From: Adiantum capillus-veneris | Taxonomy: Eukaryota > Streptophyta > Polypodiopsida > Polypodiales > Pteridaceae | NCBI GenBank assembly: GCA_014529385.2 | Contig: CM043942.1 | Location: forward strand, 28,699,469 to 28,763,468 | Length of the DNA: 64,000 nucleotides | Direction: 5' to 3' | Shown here: piece by piece, positions 43,017 through 54,290 of the stretch | How the letters are laid out: each line of letters starts with the position of its first letter | Position numbering within the stretch: position 1 is the stretch's first letter | Position numbers and translations under genes: made by a program | The notes under the pieces: generated by a model | The model's database searches: none | Told to the model about the DNA's origin: nothing | The model's input: the letters and a program-made list of their open reading frames with translations, nothing else

Positions 43017-43202
43017 ATGTCTGATTCAGCAGTCGCGGCTACGAACAAGAGGAAGAGGACGGACCACAGCGAGCTCCTGGTAACATGTGAGGACGATAAG
43101 GAAGCTGAGCACTGGATCGAAAAATTTGGACAAGAAGTAGCACAGCCATCTTCTGAGGTAGAAAACCGACTTCATGTTTTGACAGCATGCTCTTGCCCCT
43201 GA
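43017..43202 (+). CDS. possible first exon of a host gene
   Basis: The ATG at 43017 lies in a purine-rich GAGAGAGGGGGAT context and opens MSDSAVAATNKRKRTDHSELL, with a KRKR nuclear-signal-like stretch. The frame runs 61 codons, but a GAG|GTAGAA donor-like site at about 43160 could end the exon near PSSE. Another exon-like block, after a TTTCAG acceptor at about 43371, reads KSVMASIRSIRRFFSSSSA. The codon pattern looks more gene-like than the surrounding repeats. Product not recognised. It is on the same strand as the JmjC gene 17 kb downstream. Confidence 0.35.
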   Translation: MSDSAVAATNKRKRTDHSELLVTCEDDKEAEHWIEKFGQEVAQPSSEVENRLHVLTACSCP

Positions 43203-43499
43203 AAATATTGGCTCATTGTGTACAGAAGGTCAATGGACTACCAGCCAGAGGCTCCATTAATAGTAAATCTCAAGAGGATAGAGAGAATTCGACTGTGCTG
43301 GCTGTGGTGCTCTTGCTGGTTTTTTTGTCAAAGCATCGTATTTTCCACCCTGTATTTCAGAAGTCAGTTATGGCATCCATCAGGTCCATTCGTCGCTTTT
43401 TCTCCTCGTCTTCTGCACCAGTGGAGAGCCTTGTCTTCCAGGGGTCACTAGCTGCCATGCCTGCTCTACTTTGCAACAAGTGCGTGCTTTTTCTGTAAT

Positions 43500-44352
<853 letters not shown>

Positions 44353-44899
44353 GAAAGAAAAAGAAAAAAGAAAGATTTTTTATGTCTATTAGAGGCCGAA
44401 ATCGGCTTATGAAACAAAACAATGTACATGATAGGGTATCATCTATGTATCGGTAGAAGGGCAATGATACAAAATAAAATGTAACAGTGCTACTGATAGG
44501 AAAGTGCTAAGGGGTAGTGATCCATGGGTGTCCAATGCAAGGTATGGGGGAGGTATGGAGCTCTATCTCTAAGGGTTAAAAAATTCCGTGAGATCTATAT
44601 TAGGGAAGTACAATCATGAGATGCATTTCTATTTGGCTCCATCCAGTGCCATAATATGGCTATAGTATATGGTCATTGGATTTCAAAGGATGAGAAGCCC
44701 TTTGAGTATGGCTCCAAGATCTGCTACTGCTCTCTCCTACGCGGCTGCTATGGCTTGATAGTGTCGAGTCTGGATCTCTTGGATCTTCCGGTGGTAACAT
44801 CTTTGGGCGCTATATCCTGGAGCTCTAGGTCTCCGTCTCACCCTCACCTCCTCTGCCTGCTGAAGTGTCACCCCTCGTGGTGGGGCGGGTAGTGTGGGG

Positions 44900-45656
44900 G
44901 AATAAATTTTTGAGCTGTGAATCCCCCCCGCCCTCCCCCTTGGATCGCGGCTGTGGTGGTAGGTGTCTATAGAAAGCGCTCTTTGTGTCTCTGTGCCTCT
45001 AGTAGAAAGCGTGCTTTGTCTCTGTGCTTCTAGTAAGAACTGTCCCAGCTGGCGCTGATCTTTGGACTCCATGATCTCTCTCAATGTCAGCTGTCTTGAC
45101 TCTTGAGAACAAAAGCTCATATTTGGTCTTGATCCCCTCAAATGCCGTGCATGTGCATACATGGTGATCCTCACTCTCTATCTCCTTTGAGCATAGTCTG
45201 CATGTCCTCTCCTCTCGTGGGATGTGTGCAGCCCTACCTGTCTCTAGCTCAAGCTTGTGTGATGAGACTCTGAGCTGGCCAATCACCACTCATGAGCTAT
45301 TTGACATGTAGATGTCCATGTACTACGGCCGCAAAGATGAACTCTTCTGCTAGTATAGTCAAGAACTGCTCTCTATAGTACGGCATCTTCCTAGGAAGAG
45401 GCTGTCTAGGTGTGACCCAAGTCTCTCTGATGCAGAACTGCCACAAGTCTTGTTTGAGTACTCTACTCTGCTCATTATGTGTGAGCCGGATGAATGGGGA
45501 ATTTGGATCATGCTGAAAAGGGGGTATACTCTCCTTGTCTATCTCATGTAGCTCAAACCATTGAAAAGGGGGTAGTCTCTCCATGTCTATCCCATGTGCG
45601 TGTCTCTGTAATATTTTAGCTAAGACTATAAATGAATAAAAATGATTTTTGTGCAC
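44900..45656 (-). pseudogene. LINE-like 3' coding end with zinc-finger-type motif
   Basis: Two minus-strand frames in different phases, 45656-45297 and 45289-44999. The second begins LRVSSHKLELETGRAAHIP, followed by EERTCRLCSKEIESEDHHVCTC: the CxxC...H...C pattern after a charged SHKLELETGR segment is typical of the C-terminal zf-RVT region of non-LTR retrotransposons. The first frame (LPPFQWFELHEIDKES) would lie upstream in the same protein. A frameshift near 45290 separates them. No reverse transcriptase is visible to the right, so the copy is a fragment or a 3' relic. Confidence 0.45.
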
Positions 45657-46083
45657 AAAGAACTAATTTATGAGTTTATTGGTACCAATGAACAATGTCA
45701 CAAGCTGATGATGTGGCATGACCCGGGACATCAAAATCAAAGACTCTTTAACTAATAAGTTGTTCCAACTTATGGGCGACTGTCGAGAGGCCAAAGGGAC
45801 ACAAAGGCACTAAAATTTTGCGCAAGTGCTGTTGGCGTGGCTGACTGTAAGGACGCACGTGACATGCGCTCCTGACGTGGCAGGTGTACAGAATTCTGTG
45901 AATTGCGTTGGTTGCTTTGGGCGCTAGCTCATGGCACCAGATGCTTTTGGAACACAAGCTTTTCATGTAGACTGCTTTTCCAAGGCCAAGGGTCTTTAAA
46001 TAAGACCCTAGGCTCTCCCTTTGGCTCATTCAGAGTTGACGAGCCGATGAGCAGAGGAGAGCCAGGGCAATTGTACTCGCTCA

Positions 46084-46280
46084 ATTGTTTATACAAAAAG
46101 AAATACCCAAAGGGGCGCGAGTCTTTGGGGCCAATCTCTCTTGGCACGGAACTACGCAGGGCCGTGTCGACTCAATTAAACTGTGATTGAATTTTGTGAA
46201 ATGTTTTAAATGAATCTCTCTCTTGTGTTGTGACAGATTTCAGACTTGGTGTCTAAGTTTGCTACAAATAATTTAATAGA
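46084..46280 (+). repeat. LTR-end-like repeat D, copy 1
   Basis: GGGGCCAAT, CACGGAACTACGC, GTCGACTC, GTGACAGATTTCAGAC and GTGTCTAAGTTTGCTACAA parallel 53345-53500 in order and spacing. The end may be an LTR terminus followed by a primer site for a tRNA other than initiator Met. It precedes the gypsy gag at 47053. Confidence 0.55.
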
Positions 46281-46656
46281 CGGATAAGTTTTCCGGTGCA
46301 ATGTGCCGTTTAGAAAGTTTATCGGTGTTCGGATAGTATGATAAGTAGAACAGTGCGTGGATTTAGTGCATAGAATGTGTCAGGATAAACACATCATAGA
46401 TGGTGTCCCCAGTTTGTTCAGAAAAGTCATGATTTAATATTTTGACTCTGGTTTGCCAAGAAAGTGGTCGACCAGACACAATATAAACACGTCTCGATAG
46501 CTGCGGATAGATTGAGTTTGGAGAGGCGTGGAAACAATAAAGCCAAACATGCTCCAGATTGGTTAGAAAACCACACTTTCACAGCTACCTGTTGGGAAGG
46601 GGTTGGCAGATTACACACATACACAAAGTTGCCCTCGGAGATCGATCTCAATTCTC

Positions 46657-46658
<2 letters not shown>

Positions 46659-46697
<39 letters not shown>
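46659..46697 (+). repeat. (CT)n microsatellite
   Basis: About 19 uninterrupted CT units. Confidence 0.95.
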
Positions 46698-46699
<2 letters not shown>

Positions 46700-47052
46700 T
46701 GTCTCTTTCTCTCTCCCACGATTTCATGTTCTTGCCTTCGGGAAGGCTGTGCAGAGGCTATGAAGTGCACTTAGAGGTGAAGGGCAGCCAATAAAAGTTT
46801 GTGTGTGTCCCTCTGTGGATAGTTGCACTCAGATAAGTGCTCTACCGGCCGTCCAGATAGCTTTTTAGCTCTCTAACGAGTTACCGATGCCAAATTTCAG
46901 CAAAGGCGACCTTGCAGACATATAACAGAAGCGATCGCTCCCCAATTGAGGGACACGGTACTCTGTTCCTTTTCTATAAGGAAAGATGATTCTTGGCATA
47001 AACATACTTGTCATGGTAGGACAAGAAGAAGAGCTTGAATGCCTTAGAAGAC

Positions 47053-48870
47053 ATGGCAGAATTACAAGCTGCTCTCGCTCAGCAAGAAGTACGGAAGGTA
47101 CTTAAGACCCTTGAAGAAGGGAAAGCGAAGATGGTGGAAGAGCCACCACCGAATTCCTCAGAGCCGATTTAGAATATACCTTAGATTAGGGCTCCAACAT
47201 AGCCTCAGAGGGATCCTAGAGTGGGAACTTCTCGTCGGATTTGACTTCCTCGCCTAGCTACTCTTCAAACTACTCTTTCATGAAGAACTTGGACAACATA
47301 ATCCTTGACAAAGATCTACAGCTAGAACCATAGGAGCTCGTTGATCAACCACGAGAGGCAGGGGAACATAACCCACAATGGAGAAAGAGTTGCCACAAAA
47401 TTCTTGCTCATAAAGATTCCAAAGCTATTTCCAAGAAGCGGTTCGGACACCAGAAGAAGAAGACTTTCAAAGCTGGAGAAGGATGTCAATTTTGAATATT
47501 ACAGCAGAAGAAGGATTGTCAATAAAGCTCTTGCTTTTATTCACCAATTTGAAGTTGCCTTTGCAAAAGGCAACTTCTCAGAACGATCCAAACGACGCGA
47601 CATTAGCTAGTAATTGGTGGTTCACGATGATTCTTGAAGGGCGTAAACCCAAAGATTGGAAAGATTTCAAAAAGTATTACTATGCTTAGTTCCTTCCTCC
47701 TGATCTCGAAACGGATGTAAAGAAAGAGTGGGATTGGCTCTCTTAAAAAGAGCATGAATCAGTTTTCGAGTACGTTGACAAGTTTTGGGAGATATCTCTT
47801 AAGGTCACTCCAATGATGAAAGTCTACGATGAAGAGAAGTTTCGTAAATTTGAAACTGGACTTCAACCGACACCCCAGAAGGGTATGAAGTTATATCCTC
47901 GAAACACTCTTCAAATTGTGATGCAATCCAAAGGAACTCTTCGCAAACCGGAGTTTAGTACTTTTTATGCAAAGCAGAAGGCTCTCTCTACTTGGGCAAA
48001 TACGTCCTCTCAAAATTAGGAGTTTAGTACCTCTCATGCAAAGCAGAAGGCTCTCTCTACCAAGATAGATACCTCCTCGCAAGTGGTCTTTAGGTCAGTC
48101 CAAAGGTCAAGAAAAGAAGCCAGAGGGAGCTAAGAAAAGCAAATACCTTACTCCCTCTTAGCTAAAGGCTTATATGGAAGAGGACAAATGTTTCTTTTAT
48201 GGTGAAAAAGGCCATAGGAAACCGGATTGCCCACATCTCAAGAAAGATTTTCTGCCTTTCGCTTCAAACTCAATCCTTGATGTACAAGCCAACACCATGA
48301 AAGAGAAAGGTAAATGACAACTCTTAAAGGGATTGGGCAGTGTTAATCAGCAAAGAATCTTGATTCTATTTGATCTAGGCTCGACATACAATTTTCTCAT
48401 TGGACACCTCAGAGTCTCTTGGTTCTACTCCAAAAAGGCTAGGAAGTTCGATCAGCTTCGGTTCAAGATTTGAGGGATTAATCACGAACTCTACTCCTGT
48501 TCAAGGACATTTGAATTTGAAAATCTGCAAGTACTTCGACTCAGAGTCTTTCCTAGTTGCTCCAATCCAAGGATGTGATGTTATTTATGAAATGTCTTGG
48601 CATTACAAAATTCATCCTATCCCAGACTATGTAAGCAAGAAAGCATCCTTTAGTTTTAAAGGGCAACAATATCATGTAGATGCTAGTGCGAGTGATTGGT
48701 CAATACCTATGGTCAACCACATCATTGTTAAAAGAGAAATAAAGACGTGTCTTTCTGCGTACTTGATTTTTGTCATAGAGAGAGATATGAGTGGTGAAAA
48801 AGTATAAAGATCGCTTACGGAGTTAGTTTATTACAACAAGAAGAAATTCTTAAACAAGTAAAATGAGCTT
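47053..48870 (+). pseudogene. Ty3/gypsy gag and protease, decayed
   Basis: The ATG at 47053 opens MAELQAALAQQEVRKVLKTL. After stops, Gag pieces follow in changing frames (ALAFIHQFEVAFAK, YVDKFWEIS), resembling the gag at 6708-8107. The knuckle at about 48187-48228 reads CFFYGEKGHRKPDC, with the second Cys replaced by Tyr. The protease start near 48363-48400 reads LFDLGSTYNFL, with the active-site Ser replaced by Leu. A long open piece (48400-48807) with IQGCDVIYEMSWHYK is the rest of the protease domain. The frame runs to NELLEKG at 48880, at the RT start. Confidence 0.8.
47950..48089 (+). repeat. 70-bp tandem duplication inside gag
   Basis: GAGTTTAGTAC...ATGCAAAGCAGAAGGCTCTC occurs at 47950 and again at 48020. 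Confidence 0.85.
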
Positions 48871-48883
48871 CTGGAAAAGGGTT

Positions 48884-49248
48884 AAGGTGGTTCCAAACGC
48901 TTTGTATGTGGACGGTGGCGGATCTTTATGTAACGTACGTTGTTTGTGCATAAAATACATTTATGTACATGAAAATACGTACTCTTGTAAAAAAACCTCA
49001 ATTTTCAAACTTTCTAGGACATTTCCAATTAAAAACAAGATAACATGTGTTAGCTTCTCTCTTTATGTGCCCAAAAGTGTACGGAATGGCTCGGAAACCC
49101 TCATGAAATCACTCGACGTCCTTATCTCCGCAAAAAAATAAATAAATTTTTTGACTTGTACGGATCAATCCACACTATACAGATGTACAGTACGGCCGTA
49201 CGGTACGGAACAGATCCGTATGTATGTTTTGAAACAACCTTAAAGTTT
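48884..49248. mobile_element. MITE inserted in the gypsy RT region
   Basis: About 360 bp, AT-rich and non-coding. Inner ends are imperfect inverted repeats: GGTGGTTCCAAAC on the left against GGTTGTTTCAAAAC read back from the right. The inverted similarity covers about 50 bp including GTATGT and CGGATC words. AAAGGGTT flanks it at 48876-48883 and 49249-49256; removing the element plus one copy restores the gypsy reading LLEKGFVRTS. An alternative TTAA duplication (48882-48885, 49240-49243) would place the ends slightly inside. Confidence 0.7.
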
Positions 49249-49256
49249 AAAGGGTT

Positions 49257-49372
49257 TTGTTCGAACTTCGACCTAGTACTTTACCATACAATTTATCAGT
49301 TTTGCTTGTTCAAAAGAAAGATAACACTTTTCGACTGTGCATTGATTGTCGTTCTCTAGCCAAGATTAGTAT
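49257..49372 (+). pseudogene. gypsy reverse transcriptase N-terminal fragment
   Basis: LLVQKKDNTFRLCIDCRSL is the first conserved block of gypsy RT and continues the element of 47053-48870 across the MITE. It ends near 49372, where minus-strand copia gag begins. Confidence 0.75.
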
Positions 49373-50156
49373 AGGAAAGTGCGATAATCCTTTTTGTAAT
49401 GGCCCTTCTCATGGCACTCGACATTTCTGGCACTCCGGTCTCTACTTGAGTTCCTGTGTCTGCTAGGATTACGGATATTTCGCTCTCTACTTTTGCTTTT
49501 GTATTTGTTCCTATCACGGTCTCTTGCCTTTGTTGAACTGCTAGCCATATATGCTTCTCCATGACTGGCACCGTCGAGAGATTTACGTCCAATCTCTTCG
49601 GTGAGCAACACATCTGTGACATCATTGAACATTAACTTGCCATTCGGAGCCGAATTGCTAATGGCTGTGCAAAAGATATCCCATGATTTGTGTAGAGAGC
49701 ATAGCAAGAATATAGACTTGAGTTCGTCGTCAAACTCCTTAAAGCTTTGAGATGTCAACTGACTGAACAAGTAGTCGAACTCATTTAAGTGACCAAAAAC
49801 TGCGCTACCTTCTTTCATGTTGAGCTTCATAAGCTTTTTCATGAGAAAAAACTTTGTTGGATGCACTTTTGCTCTCCCATGCTGAACATAAGCTGTCCCA
49901 ATGTTCCTCGATTGTTGTCTTCCCTATGATAGTGAAGAACACTGACTCGGCTAGATGTAGACGTATCGTAGCCATGGCTCTCGCATCCAAAAGCTCCCAC
50001 AGAGCTTGCATCCTCTGTGCGCTCTTTCAACGGTTTTGATAGGCCTTTGTTTGTCAAAATATCTTTTATGCGCTCTTTCCACATGGTGAAGTTGCTGCCA
50101 TCGAACTTGCGAATGAAATACTCCTCCCTTTCTGAAGAAGAAGCTATCGCTGACAA
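49366..50156 (-). pseudogene. copia gag, decayed
   Basis: Leftward from an ATG at 50156: EEYFIRKFDGSNFTMWKERI, then after frameshifts LHLAESVFFTIIG, SASNKVF, FFLMKKLMKLNMKEGS and GHLNEFD. It resembles the Gag of the copia element at 2-3697 (SASNKVFLMKRLFNLKM) more than the element at 30-35 kb. The zinc knuckle is damaged (VECHEKGHYKKDYR). The 3' part of the element is missing because gypsy RT sequence starts at 49372. Confidence 0.8.
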
Positions 50157-51660
50157 GAGGGTTTGAGAGGTGCCAAACTATGGCGAGAAACTGTAGAAAT
50201 TTGGGCAGAGTAACCTTTGTATCAGGAGTAAAATTTCAACCGAAATAGGCTCAAAAGTGCCAACAATGAAAGTCACGACTCGCGGGAAGGAAATCCGGCA
50301 GAGTCTCCTTTGTATGAGGAGTCAAAACTCAACTCAAATTACGCATAAATGTGCCAACTGCACTAACTGGGCATCTACTGCACAAAACTATTGCTATGTG
50401 ACCGCCAACTCGGCGTCAAAAGCACGAAAATCCGTCCTGATACATATCCTATGGCGAGAGTACCGTAAAGGGGAACTCCAGCTACCTGTATCACTGAATG
50501 TGTCTCAACATTCGAGTACACCCCAGCTCAAAGAAAACCTCACGCTATCGACCCTCCAAAGGCTAATGTAGACACAAATGGACTAGCCACAGTCTCAAAA
50601 AGGGCTCTTCCGGTCCGAGTCATAGAACGGCCGGGAAAAACTGCCAAAATAGCCAAAAATGGCTCCACTCGTAGTACAATGGGCATTGTCCGGAACTCAA
50701 CGTACATGAGTGAACCGTGCTCAAACAGGCGCCAAGAACTGCTGCATGCAGTAAAAGTGATCCCTGCGGGGATATCTGCTCTCAAAAGAGCTCAGTAGCA
50801 CTAGGTATGCTTAGCATCTGTCCGCAGAGAATCTATTGTCGAAATGATTGCCAAATCGCTTGTGAAAGCGTTGTGTCTGGTAATCTGGAGAATCTGTGTG
50901 TGAATATGCTGAAAAACCCCCCTGTAACTTGTAACCTGCGTGTCAGTGTCGCTATGTGCCGATTTCTGCAGGGCAGAAATGCGCTAGTCTAATAGCCGCC
51001 AAAGGTGTCGTAGCTGAAAACCGTGCCGTACAGCACGATCGGTGCGCTCGGTGCCGATGCCGGGTGTCACTCCCCTATGGTAGAGGTACCTCACCTCTGC
51101 GTGTGGCAAGCACAACTGTCGATTGCGGGAAAATATCGTCCGCGTGAAACCGGCGTCGGGCCGGATGTCGAAAAATCTGTCGTAATGTGCTAGTAATGCG
51201 AGACGATGCTGAAAAGTGTCCTCGCCGCCGGACAGGAGTGGCTAGCCGAATAGCCGTAGACGCCTATGCTCAAAGCCAGTGTCTAGTCGTAGAGGCCAAG
51301 TCGGATCAGTGTCGAAAACCGATGCCAAGTCGCGAAAAAACTGAAGCCGAGGAGGAGGAGAAAATCGCCGAGAGGGTCAACGAAGTCGGGCCGATGCCGG
51401 GTGATGTGCGGGCTTACTCGCCTGCACATGCACACGGTGGTGTGTGTGCGCGTGAGCGCACGCCAAAGAATGCTCGCTCTCTACTTCTCTCTCGTGCTCG
51501 CTTGACTCACACGTTGTCGCTTTTTCTCGCACTCTTTTTCTCTCTCTGTCTTTTCAAAAGGCGGTCTCTTTCTCTCTCTACTCAAAATCAGGACTCGATG
51601 GTGGAAAAGTCCCTTGCACACACAATGTGTTAAAAGGCTTTTATTATAAAAAAATCTGAA
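50157..51660 (-). other. long leader or flank of the copia fragment, no gene
   Basis: Richer in CpG than its neighbours (CGGCCGG, GCCGATGCCGG). Frames are short. No TGGTATCAGAGC-type primer site and no clear LTR end was found, so the element's 5' limit is unresolved. Confidence 0.4.
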
Positions 51661-51689
51661 TTCTGATATGCAGTATTTGACGAGCAGAC

Positions 51690-51802
51690 TACACACACAC
51701 GAGCAGACTGTGTGTGTGTGTGTCGACTTTTGCAGCTCGCCTCATCCTCAAGCTTCTATGCCAAGCACACATAGTGTGTGTGTGTGTGTGTGTGTGGATG
51801 CT
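51690..51802 (+). repeat. CA/GT microsatellites, partly inverted
   Basis: ACACACACGAGCAGACTGTGTGTGTGTGTG can fold back on itself. A second (GT)n run follows at about 51775-51797. Confidence 0.85.
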
Positions 51803-52149
51803 CACTATAACCAATTCCCTGCTTTTTTTTTCCCACAGTGCTGCCTTCAAGCTTTGATGGCTTATGTAATGCAATCCATGCCTTCAAGCTTCAATTTTCC
51901 TCTATTGTTATAAGCTTCAAGTTTTCAAGGTCCCAAAGCTTTGTTTTCCTCTTTGCATTAACTAGCATTGTTGATTTTGCATTAGCCCAACTCTATCCTC
52001 CTTGCTCAATTTCCAAGCTTGCTTTAGCACACAAGGCATTGCCCCTTGGTCTGCTTCCACATGGCCTCAATTTTGTTGCATTCAAAACTCCAATCTCACA
52101 GAAGTGCTTGACTGTTGCTCATGGCCTTTGCTTTGCATGCTCGTGCAAC

Positions 52150-53334
52150 CTTGGTGTGAGCGCAAGGCTGCCAAGGGGTGCACCCGCTGGAAAGAGTCGA
52201 GCTTGGGTAAGAGAAAAGCCTTGTTAAATGCAAATTGCAAGACTAGAACTCAAGAACCTCACGACCCTCAAGAACTCAAGAACCTGAAGAACTTAAGAAC
52301 CCAAGTTCCCAAGAACTCAGTGCATTGTCATCACCCGAAGTGGAATGGATACTTTGCGTGAAGGTGATGAGAGTGGAGTTGGAGAAGACGAAGTTTCTAC
52401 ACCAGGAGGATTGTTCCCCGATCCTCCCCCATCCCCATCTACGCCACGGATTGCACCAAACCCTATGTAGGCTTGGTCAAGTCGATGATGGACATGATGC
52501 TACAACAAGATGCGCAACGCACCCCCATGGAAGAAAGAAGGGTAGCCATGGAGCTTGAGCTTGAGCATGATCGTGAGCAAGCACACATGGCGGCCGAAGA
52601 ACAAGGGCAACTATGGAGCTCGAGCGTGAGAGAGCACATGAGGCTCAACGCATAGCGGCCGAAGAAAAACAAGCGGCTCTAGATTTTGAGCGAGAGGCAC
52701 AGAGGGATCAAGGCATGCAAGAGTTGATCTTACAGGTCCTCAACCCCAAGACCGAGCTACTCAAAGAAGCATGTAAATCTTCTCGTACCACAGGTAGAGG
52801 TGATGACTCCAACAATCTAGTCATCGAGAAGTTGACGTTAGTAAGTATGACGGTAACATGGATGCTTTTGTGATTCGTTCGTGGTTGCATCAATTTAATG
52901 CTTACTTTGCGACTAACAAGAAAACAAGTAACAATAAAGTTTTGACGGCTGTCATGTATCTAGCAGGGGATGCCATTAATTGGTATCAAGCTTGGCAGGA
53001 GTCACAGTTGGTTGAGTATCTTGAGCATGCCAAGGAAGGCATTCTGCTCTCTTTGAGTCGGAGCGACTTCCAAGACATACTCAAGGCTCGCTTCATGCCA
53101 CCACAATACCTAGATCAGTTAAAAGAAGATTGGCGTGGTCTCAAGAAAAATGGATTTCTTGTCATGTCTTTTTCTAACCGTATTTTGCAAATTGGCGTCC
53201 AATTGCGCAAATCGGATGCCGAAAGAAAGGAGGCTTTCTTTTTCGGGTTAGACGAGTATATCCAGTTTGATGTGCAAGTCTTTAGCCCTACGGACAGAGA
53301 GCAATGGGCAGAGAGGACCCTCGGATTTTTGTAG
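52150..53334 (+). pseudogene. Ty3/gypsy gag, copy related to 58238-59631
   Basis: From 52150 (GCAACCTTGGTGTGAGCGCAAGG) it parallels 58248 onward, including the peptide VITRSGMDT and PSPSTPRIAPNP. After a Glu/Gln/Arg-rich coiled segment, a 158-codon open frame (52858-53334) has the Retrotrans_gag layout: FVIRSWLHQFNAYF, AINWYQAW, FQDILKARFMPPQY, FSNRILQIG. At least one frameshift lies near 52860. It stops at repeat D. Protease and pol are absent. Confidence 0.7.
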
Positions 53335-53344
53335 ATATAAGATA

Positions 53345-53500
53345 AAAATAAATACCTCTTTGTGGCCAATATTCTTGGGACGGAAGTACGCCGGCGGGCT
53401 GTGTGTCGTCTCTAACTAAATTGTGCTAAGTTTTGTTAAAATATTTTCTTATGTGTCGTGCCAGATTCCGAACTCGGGGTGTCCAAGTTTGTTACAATTG
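53345..53500 (+). repeat. LTR-end-like repeat D, copy 2
   Basis: Direct repeat of 46084-46280 (GGCCAAT, GACGGAAGTACGC, CGTGCCAGATTCCGAAC, GTGTCCAAGTTTGTTACAA). A shorter match (GGGGCGCCAATCTTTGGGGCCAA) occurs at about 56514. Confidence 0.55.
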
Positions 53501-53759
53501 ACATGTCCAATGGATAGACCCGAAGTACACACAACTGCATTGCTACTGACACTGCCAATTGCTCCTGCACACGAGATCACTGACACGGTCTCCGCATGTG
53601 CATCACCTCGAACATGCTCTGAAAGCATAGATGTGGTGCTAGATCTAGATGTGGATCTAGATCTTGGTCGAGGAAACCTACTAGTGCATGGGCACAAGGC
53701 CTGTGAAAGGTTGCCCTAAGGTGGTACTGCACCGTAGAGATGATCTTCGAGCACTGCAT

Positions 53760-53880
53760 TTGTTGCCCATGAAAACGTTGGGGCTGATCTGTTGAGCAAG
53801 AAAACATTGGCTGATCATAGGCCAAAACGTTGGCTGAACTGGAGGAAAAACGCTGGCTGCTTTGCCTTTGCACCAAGCCT
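53760..53880 (+). repeat. short AACGTTGGCTG / AACGCTGGCTG repeats
   Basis: Four imperfect units within 120 bp. The reverse complement contains AGCGTTTT, a word also repeated at 57195-57435. Confidence 0.5.
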
Positions 53881-54159
53881 TTTGGGGCACCCAAGGGAGG
53901 GCACCCCCCTCTGGGCACAACTGCACTGCCTAACTGAGGTGACCCCCTCTACCTATATATGCTAGAAGGCTGGCTGCTCGACCCTGCTCTCAGCCCCCAC
54001 GACCATGATAAATGGGAAAAAATAGGGTTAGGGTGGAAAGTGGCACGAGATACCCATGGGGCACATGGGAAAAATATCACAAGGTTGGGCAACAATATTC
54101 CCAGCCTGCAGGAGCACAAATGGCCATGAAAAATCCCAAATTCGAGCTAAACATGGCTA

Positions 54160-54290
54160 GACACAACCCGACATGAGAAACCTACCTTACATTGACGAGG
54201 CACAACCACAAAACAGACCTCACTCCCTAGCACTTGTCCGTGGGAGAAACTGGGACCGATTGGACAAATCCGGAGAGATGCCTAAACTCC
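54160..54290 (+). repeat. direct repeat E, copy 1
   Basis: Shares GACATGAGAAACCTACCT, CTCACTCCCTAGCA and CGGAGAGATGCCTAAACTCC with 59870-60003 in the same order. Confidence 0.8.
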
